This document shows positions 56,703 through 64,000 of a stretch of DNA of 64,000 nt, one piece after another. The stretch spans positions 1-64,000 of the forward strand of contig NZ_NRRF01000028.1 in the NCBI RefSeq assembly GCF_016583565.1. Reading direction: 5' to 3'. Under the pieces are notes generated by a model that saw only the letters and a program-made list of their open reading frames with translations, did not search any database and was not told where the DNA came from. Position numbers and translations under genes: made by a program. Numbering within the stretch: the first letter of the stretch is position 1; every line of letters starts with the position of its first letter. The stretch comes from Thiocystis violacea (GTDB lineage: Bacteria; Pseudomonadota; Gammaproteobacteria; Chromatiales; Chromatiaceae).

Positions 56703-56741
56703 CCATCACCGGCGCTCTCCAACTTGGTCGGCCGGTGATGG
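56703..56741. terminator. Hairpin between convergent phhB and carbonic anhydrase genes
   Basis: CCATCACCGGC (56703-56713) pairs with GCCGGTGATGG (56731-56741) across a 17-base loop. There is no T tract on either strand. Its place between two convergent stops suggests it ends or protects both transcripts. Confidence 0.4.
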
Positions 56742-56770
56742 CGAAGGCTGCGACGCTCGATGGTTGGGCA

Positions 56771-57352
56771 TCAGTCGGCCAGGCCGGCCGCGGTCGCCTC
56801 CGGGACCTCGACCAATTGCCCTGTCTTGCAGTCATAGATGTAGCCGTAGACCGGAATGTCGCCCGGAACCAGCGGGTGGGCCTTGATGCGCTTCACGTCC
56901 TCCACCACGCTGGCCGCGTTGTCGCTGATCGTCAGCCAGTTGATGTAGCGGCCTTCCGGTGAGCCAGGACCCTTGCCCGTGTCGTGCCAGCCACGCGCGT
57001 CGATGGAGGCCGTCTCCAGACTGCTGTCGAGCAGGCCGGCCATGATCTCATTGGTGAAGGTCTCCATGCCGCAGTCCGTATGATGGACGACGAACCACTC
57101 GCGCGTGCCCAGCAGCTTGTGCGAGATCACCAGCGAGCGGATGGCGTCGTCGCTGGCGCGGCCCCCAGCGTTGCGGATGACGTGGGCGTCGCCCTCCGCA
57201 AGGCCAGCGTATTTCGCCGGATCCAGGCGCGCATCCATACAGGTCAATATGGCGAACTGCCGGCCCGGCGGCATCGGCAGCTGACTTTTTTCTCCGAAAT
57301 CGGCCGCATAGTGCGCGTTCGCCGCGAGAACCTCATCGACTGTCTGACTCAT
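56771..57352 (-). CDS. Beta-carbonic anhydrase
   Basis: A 193-residue protein with the beta-class zinc site: C38 and D40-x-R42 in [10 protein letters not shown]91 and C94 in HHTDCGME. It interconverts CO2 and bicarbonate, helping autotrophic carbon supply or pH balance. No signal peptide. The family includes short type II members of this length. Transcribed alone, convergent with phhB. Confidence 0.93.
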   Translation of the reverse strand: MSQTVDEVLAANAHYAADFGEKSQLPMPPGRQFAILTCMDARLDPAKYAGLAEGDAHVIRNAGGRASDDAIRSLVISHKLLGTREWFVVHHTDCGMETFTNEIMAGLLDSSLETASIDARGWHDTGKGPGSPEGRYINWLTISDNAASVVEDVKRIKAHPLVPGDIPVYGYIYDCKTGQLVEVPEATAAGLAD

Positions 57353-57626
57353 CTCCTCGATCTCCTCGTTCTGCTGCTGTGTGGATGCATCGCAGATCGA
57401 GGATCGTAGAATCTCCGACCTGCTTGGTAGAGATTAGTCATTCGTCGCGGATTTGTCCCGCGCCTCTCCCGATCGGCTGCGGCCGGAAGTGATGCACGCG
57501 CAGCCCTTGCGAACGTGATGGCAAGACGAGCGGGCGTCTTCTGTTCGTCGCTCTTCCCAAACGGCAGGCGCAAAGCGTCTAGAATGTCGGGAACAACCGC
57601 CTCAGAGGCCGCTTTTCAGAGACGCC

Positions 57627-58037
57627 ATGATGGACTTCTTGGATATCCCCATTCTCTTCGGCCGCTTCTTGGTCATCCAGGGGTTGTTGACCGACGCCGA
57701 TGTCGCCCGCGCCAGTGCGGTGCAAAAGGACTTGAATGCCACGCTCTGCTTCGTGTTGATCGAGCGGGGAATGCTCTCGGTCGAGGACTTCGGGCGGGTG
57801 CACGCCTATCAATGGGAGCACATGGTGGCGTTCGAGGAGGCGCTGCGAGCGGTGGGCGTGTTGAGCGAGCAGGCCTGCACGGCCGCCGTGAAGCTTCTCG
57901 ATGATCAGCGCATTCGTCTCGGCGAAGTCCTGGTCGGACAGGGCAAGATCACTCGAGAAGCGCTCGCGGACGCACTCATCCTCCATCGCGAGCATCAACG
58001 CTCGTCGAGCGAGAACACGGGCGGCGAAACCGGATAG
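57627..58037 (+). CDS. Small helical protein with MshEN-like repeats, unknown
   Basis: A 136-residue cytosolic protein. GRFLVIQGLLTDADVARAS and LGEVLVGQGKITREALADAL are two similar helix-turn units with the G-x-x-L-x-x-x-G pattern of the MshEN/GspE N-terminal domain, which in some proteins binds c-di-GMP. Whether this one does is uncertain. ATG-ATG at 57627/57630; weak ribosome site. Convergent with the coiled-coil gene, 4 bp apart. Confidence 0.6.
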   Translation: MMDFLDIPILFGRFLVIQGLLTDADVARASAVQKDLNATLCFVLIERGMLSVEDFGRVHAYQWEHMVAFEEALRAVGVLSEQACTAAVKLLDDQRIRLGEVLVGQGKITREALADALILHREHQRSSSENTGGETG

Positions 58038-58041
58038 CCGG

Positions 58042-58962
58042 TTACTGAGTCACCCCATAGAGCTGGTTGTATTCCCGGCGCAAAATGGTGTAATTCCGAT
58101 TCAGCTGCTCGATGTGCCTGTCCTTCATCTCGAGTCGCACAGTCAACTGCTTGTTCTCCTCCGCCAGGCTGTCGCGCTCGACGAGGAGGTGGTGCGCCGA
58201 GTGCCGATTGTGCTCGAGGACCCAACTCAGTTGCTCGACGTGCTCTTCGAGCACCTCGTGCTCTTGGCTCAGGATGTTGAAATTCCGCTTCGACCTGGCG
58301 GCCGTCTGCATGAATTCCAGACTGTAGCGCCTGGCCTCGTCGAGTTCTTCGCGGAGTTCTCCGGTGGGGTCTAGCTTTGCGTTGCTTTCGAGCCTGGCTT
58401 TGAGATCCTCATGGGCGCGCTCCAGTTGCGCGTATTTGATCTTTATCCCCTCTGCAGCCTTCCCGTCTGCATCGCGTTCAAAGAGCCGGTTCCGCAAACC
58501 CGCAAGCAGTGATTCGATCTCGAGGTCGGGGATCGGCTCGGCCGGCGGGTGCGCATGATCGAACCTCGCTCGCCGGATTTCGCGTGGATCGGCCCCTCCA
58601 GATAGCGGCTTCCGGCCGGTTGCGGAGCGGTCGTCCGTGATCTGCTCAAGCTGCTGGACGTTTCGGGCGAAGGTGTCCAGAACCCATTCCCAGACGTCCT
58701 CGTCACCGACTCGATCCTTGCGAAACGGCAGCGACAGCGCTGTCAGAAAGGCGAGATGGGCATCCCTGAGCGCCGCTCGGCAGCCGCGGCCTGTCTTGGT
58801 CTCCGCGATCTCCGCGGCGATCAAGGCGGCGATTCGCGCGCTCGCGCGCTTGCGCTCTCGGCGCAGACGCAGCCATTTCACGCCAAAGACGATTGCCGCG
58901 ATGAGGACCACGGCCAAAGCCTCGGCCAGGCCAAAGATCCACACATAGTGAGAAGACGTCAT
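58042..58962 (-). CDS. Membrane-anchored coiled-coil protein, unknown
   Basis: A 306-residue protein with one N-terminal transmembrane helix (about 8-30), a basic segment, a helical middle part, and a long C-terminal coiled coil (about 175-300) with heptads such as LERAHEDLKARLES and LEEHVEQLSWVLEH. Probably cytoplasmic with an inner-membrane anchor. Not recognised as a known family. It lies 27 bp downstream of the VWA-protein gene and is surely in its operon. Confidence 0.75.
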   Translation of the reverse strand: MTSSHYVWIFGLAEALAVVLIAAIVFGVKWLRLRRERKRASARIAALIAAEIAETKTGRGCRAALRDAHLAFLTALSLPFRKDRVGDEDVWEWVLDTFARNVQQLEQITDDRSATGRKPLSGGADPREIRRARFDHAHPPAEPIPDLEIESLLAGLRNRLFERDADGKAAEGIKIKYAQLERAHEDLKARLESNAKLDPTGELREELDEARRYSLEFMQTAARSKRNFNILSQEHEVLEEHVEQLSWVLEHNRHSAHHLLVERDSLAEENKQLTVRLEMKDRHIEQLNRNYTILRREYNQLYGVTQ

Positions 58963-58989
58963 AATGGGATGCTCAATCGAATGCGAGGC

Positions 58990-60429
58990 TCAATCGACAT
59001 CGTCAAAAACGTCCGGCTTGGCGTGGCTTCCGCGCCACCACCAGACGCCGACGCCGATTCCGAGCAGGGCCAACAAGGCAAGGTTGGCTATCACGATGAT
59101 CTTCATTGCCCGCTGGCGGGCCTTGGCCTCGGTGACCCTGGCTGGCGCGGAAGTCATGTCGTCGGTCGCCACGACCGGGGGGCTCGACAGTGGATGCAGG
59201 CGCGTGACCACGTTGATCAGAGACACCTTTTTGCGCTGAAATCCCTGGCCGCGCGCGCTGACCTCGACGTGGAATGTCCCCGCCTTGTCGATGCTGAACT
59301 GGCCCACCGCCCGCCCTCCGTTCCGTGCGTCGGCGCTTGGGTGGAGCGCGAGCGTTTCGACGACACCTCCCGCCTCGTCATGGACCGTGGCGCTGAGTTC
59401 GATGCCTTGAAGGGCACTCGGCGCGAGCGGTGACCCTTGATTGGTCAGTTGAGCGGTGACCTCCATGGGCTCGCCAACCACGGCGAGGACCGGCACCTTG
59501 ATCAACAGATTGAGATCGCTCTCGATATAAGCATTCTGATCCTGCGTCTGACCACTGATCTTCCATACTCCCGGCTGCGGGTCTTGGATCGTGATCTGGT
59601 CGTAATGCGCCATGCTTTTCCAATCGATGCCCGGTCGCCGATCACCCGCGCTCAGCGGCTGAGCGTTTGGATCCGTCAGCTGTATCCCCGCGTCGCCAGC
59701 CTCCCGCTTCACCAGCAAGCGTAGCGTCTGGACATCCGCATCGATCTCCACGGAGCCGTTGCTCACCGGCAGCATCAATGGCCGGTCCGCCTGCTCGAAC
59801 AGACCCACGAAGGCCTCATAGATGTCGTCCGGGGTGTCTGCCCGAATCGTCAAGCCGCCCGTGGACTCGCTGAGAAGACTCAGCAGATCCAAATCGGCGT
59901 CGGGCGAGAAGGCAACCCCGTAGATGCGGATGCCAGACGCCTGAAACCTTGGCAGTAGATCCTCGATGAGCGCGGCGCGCCCGGCTTCTGTCGCCTCATT
60001 GTCACCGAGGTTCATCTGGCCGTCGGAAAAGAGCACGAGGAAGCGGCTCGCCGGGATCGACGCTGGGTCGGAATAGGTCTGATAGGCCGTTTTCAAGGCG
60101 ACTTCGAAGTTGGTCTGAGTGCCATTCATTTCGATCTTGTCGATGATCGAGGCGATTTGGCTCAGGGTCTTCGCGTCGGACAAGGGTCGTAGCGGCAGCA
60201 GCACCCGAGCATTCTGCGCAAAGGTCATGACGGCCAGACGATCATCCGATCCCAGCAGGGTGCTGAACAGCTCGGCGCCCTTGAGGCTGTCGCGCGCTGG
60301 GTCGTTCTTATACATGCTCAGCGAGTGGTCGAGTGCCAGGACCACATCCACGGGCGCGGCGGCGAGGGGCCATGCGCTCGCCAAGAGGATGAGCAGCCCA
60401 AGAGCGGCAATCGGACGGGGCAATCTCAT
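58990..60429 (-). CDS. VWA-domain membrane protein
   Basis: A 479-residue protein with signal peptide (about 1-24). A periplasmic von Willebrand A domain (about 28-210) has a MIDAS site L-D-H-S-L-S-M (D34-x-S-x-S) and a second FSDGQMN. Beta-sandwich repeats (about 220-420) follow, then a C-terminal transmembrane helix (about 442-464) with a short cytoplasmic tail. Such proteins bind a ligand through a metal ion or act as scaffolds. It pairs with the coiled-coil protein downstream; function unknown. Confidence 0.8.
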   Translation of the reverse strand: MRLPRPIAALGLLILLASAWPLAAAPVDVVLALDHSLSMYKNDPARDSLKGAELFSTLLGSDDRLAVMTFAQNARVLLPLRPLSDAKTLSQIASIIDKIEMNGTQTNFEVALKTAYQTYSDPASIPASRFLVLFSDGQMNLGDNEATEAGRAALIEDLLPRFQASGIRIYGVAFSPDADLDLLSLLSESTGGLTIRADTPDDIYEAFVGLFEQADRPLMLPVSNGSVEIDADVQTLRLLVKREAGDAGIQLTDPNAQPLSAGDRRPGIDWKSMAHYDQITIQDPQPGVWKISGQTQDQNAYIESDLNLLIKVPVLAVVGEPMEVTAQLTNQGSPLAPSALQGIELSATVHDEAGGVVETLALHPSADARNGGRAVGQFSIDKAGTFHVEVSARGQGFQRKKVSLINVVTRLHPLSSPPVVATDDMTSAPARVTEAKARQRAMKIIVIANLALLALLGIGVGVWWWRGSHAKPDVFDDVD

Positions 60430-60712
60430 AGGGGGGCTCCTCGGGCGACATGAACATGGATCGTAAGAGCACTTGGCGTGGAAGTATAGCGGCTGACAGG
60501 GTGCGACCGCTGCTCAGCCCCGCGCCCTGGTTGGTGGACCGCACCGCGTTGGATCCGGGAGAGCCATCGCCTTTGTCCGCCCTCGACCTTGGGTGATCGA
60601 CGTGGCCGAATTCACGCCACGATTCCCTGTTCGCGGTCTTTAGATGGCGATCGATCGGTCGCGCAACAGCAGTGAGGGTCCGCCGCCGCATCTCGTTGAG
60701 TCCAATGCCTGG

Positions 60713-61558
60713 CTATTCGTCTTCTCGTCCCTGCTGGCGCCGTATCGCTTCACTGCGTGCGTCATCGATCTCTCTCAGGATGCTTTCGAGATCGACCTCT
60801 TGATTCCGGCCCTTGAAATGGCCCGTGAGCTTGACGTCAGGCGTCAGGGTGCCGCTTTCATAGAGGTACCAGATTTCCTGGTCGTAGCTGGTGCTCAGCA
60901 GCTCGGGTGCGAAACGACCGAAATAGTCGGCTAGATTGCTGACATCGCGTGCCAGCATGCGCGCGGCATTGTTGTTCGCCGCCGCATCGATCGCCTGCGG
61001 CAGATCGATAATGACCGGACCATGCGCATCGACGAGTACATTGAATTCGGAAAGGTCGCCATGGACGAGTCCCCCGCAGAGCATCTTGACGACATTCGCA
61101 ATCAATACGCCGTGGTACTCAAGGGCTTGTTCGCTGCTCAATTCCACATCGTTCAGTCGCGGCGCGGCATCGCCGTCCTCATCCGTGATCAGTTCCATGA
61201 GCAGCACGCCGTCGAGGAAATGATAGGGTTGCGGAACACGTACGCCCGCCGCCGCCAGGCGATAGAGCGCGTCGACCTCGGTATTCTGCCAGACGTCTTC
61301 CTGGGCTTGGCGCCCGAAGCGCGAGCCTTTTTCCATCGCTCGGGCCTGTCGGCTATTGCGTACCTGACGGCCTTCGCGATAGAGCGTCTGGCTATGAAAG
61401 CCGCGTTTGTTCGCATCTTTATAGACTTTCGCGCAGCGAATGACGCCTTCGGATCGCACGACATAGACGGCGGCCTCTTTGCCGCTCTTGAGTGAACGAA
61501 TCACTTCGTCGACAAGACCGTCATGCATCAGTGGCTCAAGACGTTTTGGAACTTTCAT
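60713..61558 (-). CDS. RIO-type serine kinase
   Basis: A 281-residue atypical protein kinase. The glycine-poor ATP loop SGKEAAVYVV with the VAK-type lysine in IRCAKVYKD, the catalytic loop GLVHGDLSEFNVLV and the metal motif VIIDLPQAID identify a bacterial RIO1-like protein. Some gammaproteobacteria have one copy whose target is unknown. Complete. The 280 bp before the VWA gene hold no CDS. Confidence 0.92.
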   Translation of the reverse strand: MKVPKRLEPLMHDGLVDEVIRSLKSGKEAAVYVVRSEGVIRCAKVYKDANKRGFHSQTLYREGRQVRNSRQARAMEKGSRFGRQAQEDVWQNTEVDALYRLAAAGVRVPQPYHFLDGVLLMELITDEDGDAAPRLNDVELSSEQALEYHGVLIANVVKMLCGGLVHGDLSEFNVLVDAHGPVIIDLPQAIDAAANNNAARMLARDVSNLADYFGRFAPELLSTSYDQEIWYLYESGTLTPDVKLTGHFKGRNQEVDLESILREIDDARSEAIRRQQGREDE

Positions 61559-61793
61559 CGTATCCTTTCAGTGAGATCGACTCCGGTGGAGCCGTAATGA
61601 CGATCAATCGACCGCCGAGTCATGCTGCCGCGTTCATGGTTCTGGCGCGCCGACGTGGGAGCGCCGCCCTCGGTGCGACGGGATGCCGCTCCCATCGATC
61701 CCGCCGACAGGTCTGCTCGATCGGCCTTGTGATCGAGGTGCGGGGGGCGGATCCGGTGTTGTGCCGAAGGCAGGTCGTGCGTTGAAAGCATGT

Positions 61794-62336
61794 TTAGGGC
61801 TCGCGCCACAAGGCCCGCCATCCCTCGTGCCCGAGCGCGCCCAGGGTTTCAATATTGCGTTCGTAGACCGACTCGGCGTCGGGGAACGCCTCTACCGCGC
61901 GGTCGATACTCTCCTCGCGCAGCAAGTGCAGCGTTGGAAACGGTGCCCGGTTGCTGAAGTTGCTGATGTCGTCGGGTTCCGTTCCCTCGAACTGGAATCT
62001 GGGATGAAAGCTCGCGATCTGAATGACACCGTCCAGGTCGTGCTCTCCCACGGCCGATTCTGCCAGTTGCACGAAGTCGTTGAAATCCAGAAAGTCGGGC
62101 AGCAGCTCGGGGTGGATCAGCAGTGTCGTCTCGATCGCGTCCTGGTCGGTGCTGCCAATCAGCTCCAACTCTCGATCGAGATCCTCGAGCAGACCGTCCA
62201 GATGTCGCGCATGACTGACCACAAAGCGCACCTGGTCCTTGACGTAGATCGCCTTCGCGAAGGGGCAGAGGTTCAGCCCGATCACCGCCTTTTCGATCCA
62301 TTGCCGCGTCGCCGCGATGATCGCCTCGTCGTTCAT
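61794..62336 (-). CDS. DUF1415 family protein
   Basis: A 180-residue cytosolic protein. RQWIEKAVIGLNLCPFAKA near the N-terminus and FHPRFQFEGTEPDDISNFSNRAPFPTLHLLRE are the conserved blocks of this uncharacterised family. The start M-N-D-E-A at 62336 follows the family pattern; the open frame continues upstream without conservation. Function unknown. The 235 bp to the RIO kinase gene contain nothing recognisable. Confidence 0.9.
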   Translation of the reverse strand: MNDEAIIAATRQWIEKAVIGLNLCPFAKAIYVKDQVRFVVSHARHLDGLLEDLDRELELIGSTDQDAIETTLLIHPELLPDFLDFNDFVQLAESAVGEHDLDGVIQIASFHPRFQFEGTEPDDISNFSNRAPFPTLHLLREESIDRAVEAFPDAESVYERNIETLGALGHEGWRALWREP

Positions 62337-62446
62337 GGCCGCTATCCTCTGTGGTTGTTGGGAAGAAGGGTTCCTCCCGTTGATATCGCGCATCGGCCAG
62401 AGACCATGCGGCCCAGCCGCCCCGCACCTCGCCGCCGGCAAGCATC

Positions 62447-63632
62447 TCACGCCCTGTAGCGACAGCGGCTCGCCGGGGTTCGGGTGTCCATGTTACGCCC
62501 GCGCGTGAGGTGATCCTCGATCTCGACGGCCTCGCCGCCCAGACGGCCGTAGAGGAAGGCGTCGATGTCGACGCAGTAGAGGTTGGCGCTCACGCCATAG
62601 CTCGCCAGGGCGTGAACCAGCTCGTGGTAGACGTCGTGGAAGACGTTGTAGCTGCCGCGCGACGCGAATAGCTCACGCACATAGACCTCGCGCGGGTCCA
62701 GGTTGACCTCCTGCCCCTTGAAGACCGGGTGGTTGATGCCGGGGAGCATGGCGTAGGAGAGATTCCCGACCGCCTTGGCGCGGGCTTTGTACGCCTTGTA
62801 CTCCAGCGCCTAATCGGCCGCAATGCGCACCAGGTCCAAGCCGTGATTGGGGTCGCCGGGATCGGCCAGCTCCAGCCCGCCGAAGCGCTCCATCAGGAAC
62901 TGCATCGCCTCGAAGCCGTTGCCGCCGTGCGCGAACCCCGTGTGGCTGAGGAAGCCGACATGGGCCTTCGACCGCTGTCGCCGTGATGCCCAGATGCCGC
63001 GCGATCTCCTCGCGTCCCCCGTGCCGTATCCAATCGTCGATGTCGCGCGCGTCCTTCAGATAGGCCATGCCGCGGATGAGGTTCGGCCCGCCGCGACCGA
63101 GGACCACGAACAGCGGTCGGGGTCCGTTCTGGTTGAAGTCGTCGCGCAGGGCATCCGCCATGGCGCGGAATGTGGTGTAGATGTCCGTGTTGTTGGCCTT
63201 GCCGCGGATCATGAAGAGCACAGTGGTTTGCGCCAGCCAGTGTTTGTAGACGATGCGGCTGATGTCGTACATCTTCTCGTAGGGCGAATTGCCGCCGAAG
63301 TCCGAGGAGATGGTAGCCGCCTCACCGAGCAGCTCGGTCACCAGCGCGTTGGCGCCGCCGCCGAAGGTCATGGCCGTGATACTGCCCTGGTCGTTGATGA
63401 CGAAGACGTCTGACTGGCCCTGATAGGTGCGCAGCTCGTTGACCTCCAGCTCGAAGGCCGAATAGCTGCCGGACCCCAGGCTGGCCGGCAGATTCAGCCG
63501 CTGCCAAGCCGGGTCATCCGTGTCGAAGGTGCACTTGAAGTCGCAGGCGACCGGGATCAGCCACCCGTCCGGCTTGGCCATCATGCGGATGGGATTGAGC
63601 TCCAGCATGCTCATGCTAGCGCAGCAGGCCAT
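62447..63632 (-). pseudogene. ATP-citrate-lyase-like protein, decayed
   Basis: The remnant begins inside the ATP-grasp part (MLELNPIRM, where intact proteins have LEINP at about residue 200). It continues through the CoA-ligase part (FGGGANALVTELLG, SSDFGGNSPYEKMYDISRI, IRGKANNTDIYTTFRAM). After about 62970 the frame changes and part is missing. A citrate-synthase-like domain then follows (FAHGGNGFEAMQFL; INHPVFKG and DPREVYVREL). At 62810-62812 an in-frame TAG replaces a probable Tyr codon. The N-terminal third is absent. Such enzymes split citrate with ATP and CoA; this copy cannot. Confidence 0.7.
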
Positions 63633-63698
63633 GAGCCGTCAGGTTTGTTCCGGCGCGGGGCTATACTCTTCGACATCCCAAGCCGACGGACCTGAGCC

Positions 63699-64000
63699 AT
63701 GTCACTCCAGCCTAAACCCAGCTTGAGCCTCGATGAATGGATCGAGCAGGAGCGCAATGCCCTCGAAGCGCGTTGCGAGTATGTCCACGGCGAGGTCTTC
63801 GCCATGACGGGAGCCAGCGCGGACCACAACACCATCGTGATGAACATTGGTCGTGAGCTCAGCACTCAGATGAAGGGCAAGCCCTGTCAGGTCTATGCGA
63901 ACGATATGAAGGTGGTCATCCGGGCCGCCGACGCGGGCAAGTACCCGGACCTCCTGGCCTACTGCGGTCCGCCGGAGTTTTCCGATGGTCGCCGGGATGT
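63699..64000 (+). CDS. Uma2-family putative endonuclease (partial at window edge)
   Basis: The first 100 residues of a Uma2/DUF820-type restriction-endonuclease-fold protein: LSLDEWIEQERNALEARCEY, VHGEVFAMTGASADHNTIVMN, VYANDMKVVIRAADAGKYPDL. The E and D-x-K-like residues in YVHGEV and YPDLLAY are the usual nuclease positions. The gene runs off the right edge. These genes occur in many copies in some bacteria and are of unknown role. ATG 63699 is the likely start. Confidence 0.85.
   Translation, partial: MSLQPKPSLSLDEWIEQERNALEARCEYVHGEVFAMTGASADHNTIVMNIGRELSTQMKGKPCQVYANDMKVVIRAADAGKYPDLLAYCGPPEFSDGRRD

Overview
The window is GC-rich bacterial DNA that best fits a purple sulfur bacterium of the Chromatiaceae (Gammaproteobacteria). 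The evidence is a divergent sox cluster (soxB against soxX-soxA-soxK-soxL, the arrangement known from Allochromatium vinosum), a bchE gene for anaerobic bacteriochlorophyll synthesis, corrinoid genes cobF and cobQ beside it, a complete ccm cytochrome c maturation operon, and ordinary gammaproteobacterial housekeeping genes. No rRNA or CRISPR array is visible. The two tRNA genes are tRNA-Leu(UAG) and tRNA-Ser(UGA).

Layout. 1-500: the 3' end of a group II intron, followed by a hairpin-forming repeat whose second copy lies at 49800. 500-4870: a PilZ-like gene, then a small integron. It has a frameshifted and truncated integron integrase on the minus strand, an attI-like region, and three cassettes bounded by attC sites. 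The cassettes carry an AT-rich protein with a HEPN-like R-x4-H motif, an HNH nuclease, and a PIN/RHH toxin-antitoxin pair in reverse orientation. 5.0-9.5 kb: aceE-aceF. 10-12 kb: an EF-G-like GTPase. 13-20.5 kb: ccmABCDEFGHI. 20.6-23.5 kb: rlmKL, an HNH protein and tRNA-Leu. 23.6-28.6 kb: the sox cluster. 28.8-49.4 kb: mostly single genes, including an MBL/beta-CASP nuclease, a broken LOG-family gene, a CIRCE-controlled hsp20, a HerA-type ATPase, an HDOD protein, an LTA-synthase-like sulfatase with a CDP-alcohol phosphatidyltransferase, and a SagB-type oxidoreductase. 49.6-50.3 kb: tRNA-Ser, the second repeat copy and an integrase scar. 50.3-56.6 kb: two unknown genes and cobF on the minus strand, divergent from bchE-cobQ-phhB. 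56.8-62.3 kb: carbonic anhydrase, a VWA/coiled-coil membrane pair, a RIO kinase and a DUF1415 protein. 62.4-64 kb: a decayed ATP-citrate-lyase-like gene and the start of a Uma2-family gene.

Functional links. Ccm proteins attach the haem of SoxX and SoxA. CobF and CobQ make the corrinoid that BchE, a B12-binding radical SAM enzyme, needs. PDH feeds acetyl-CoA to central metabolism. The most unusual region is the cassette array at 1.4-4.9 kb: the integrase beside it is dead, so the array is probably frozen unless another integrase acts in trans. Its first cassette encodes an unrecognised candidate HEPN protein. Several decayed genes (integrase, LOG protein, ATP-citrate lyase, tRNA-linked integrase) show a chromosome with repeated gain and loss of mobile DNA. 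All family assignments come from reading motifs; no database search was possible.
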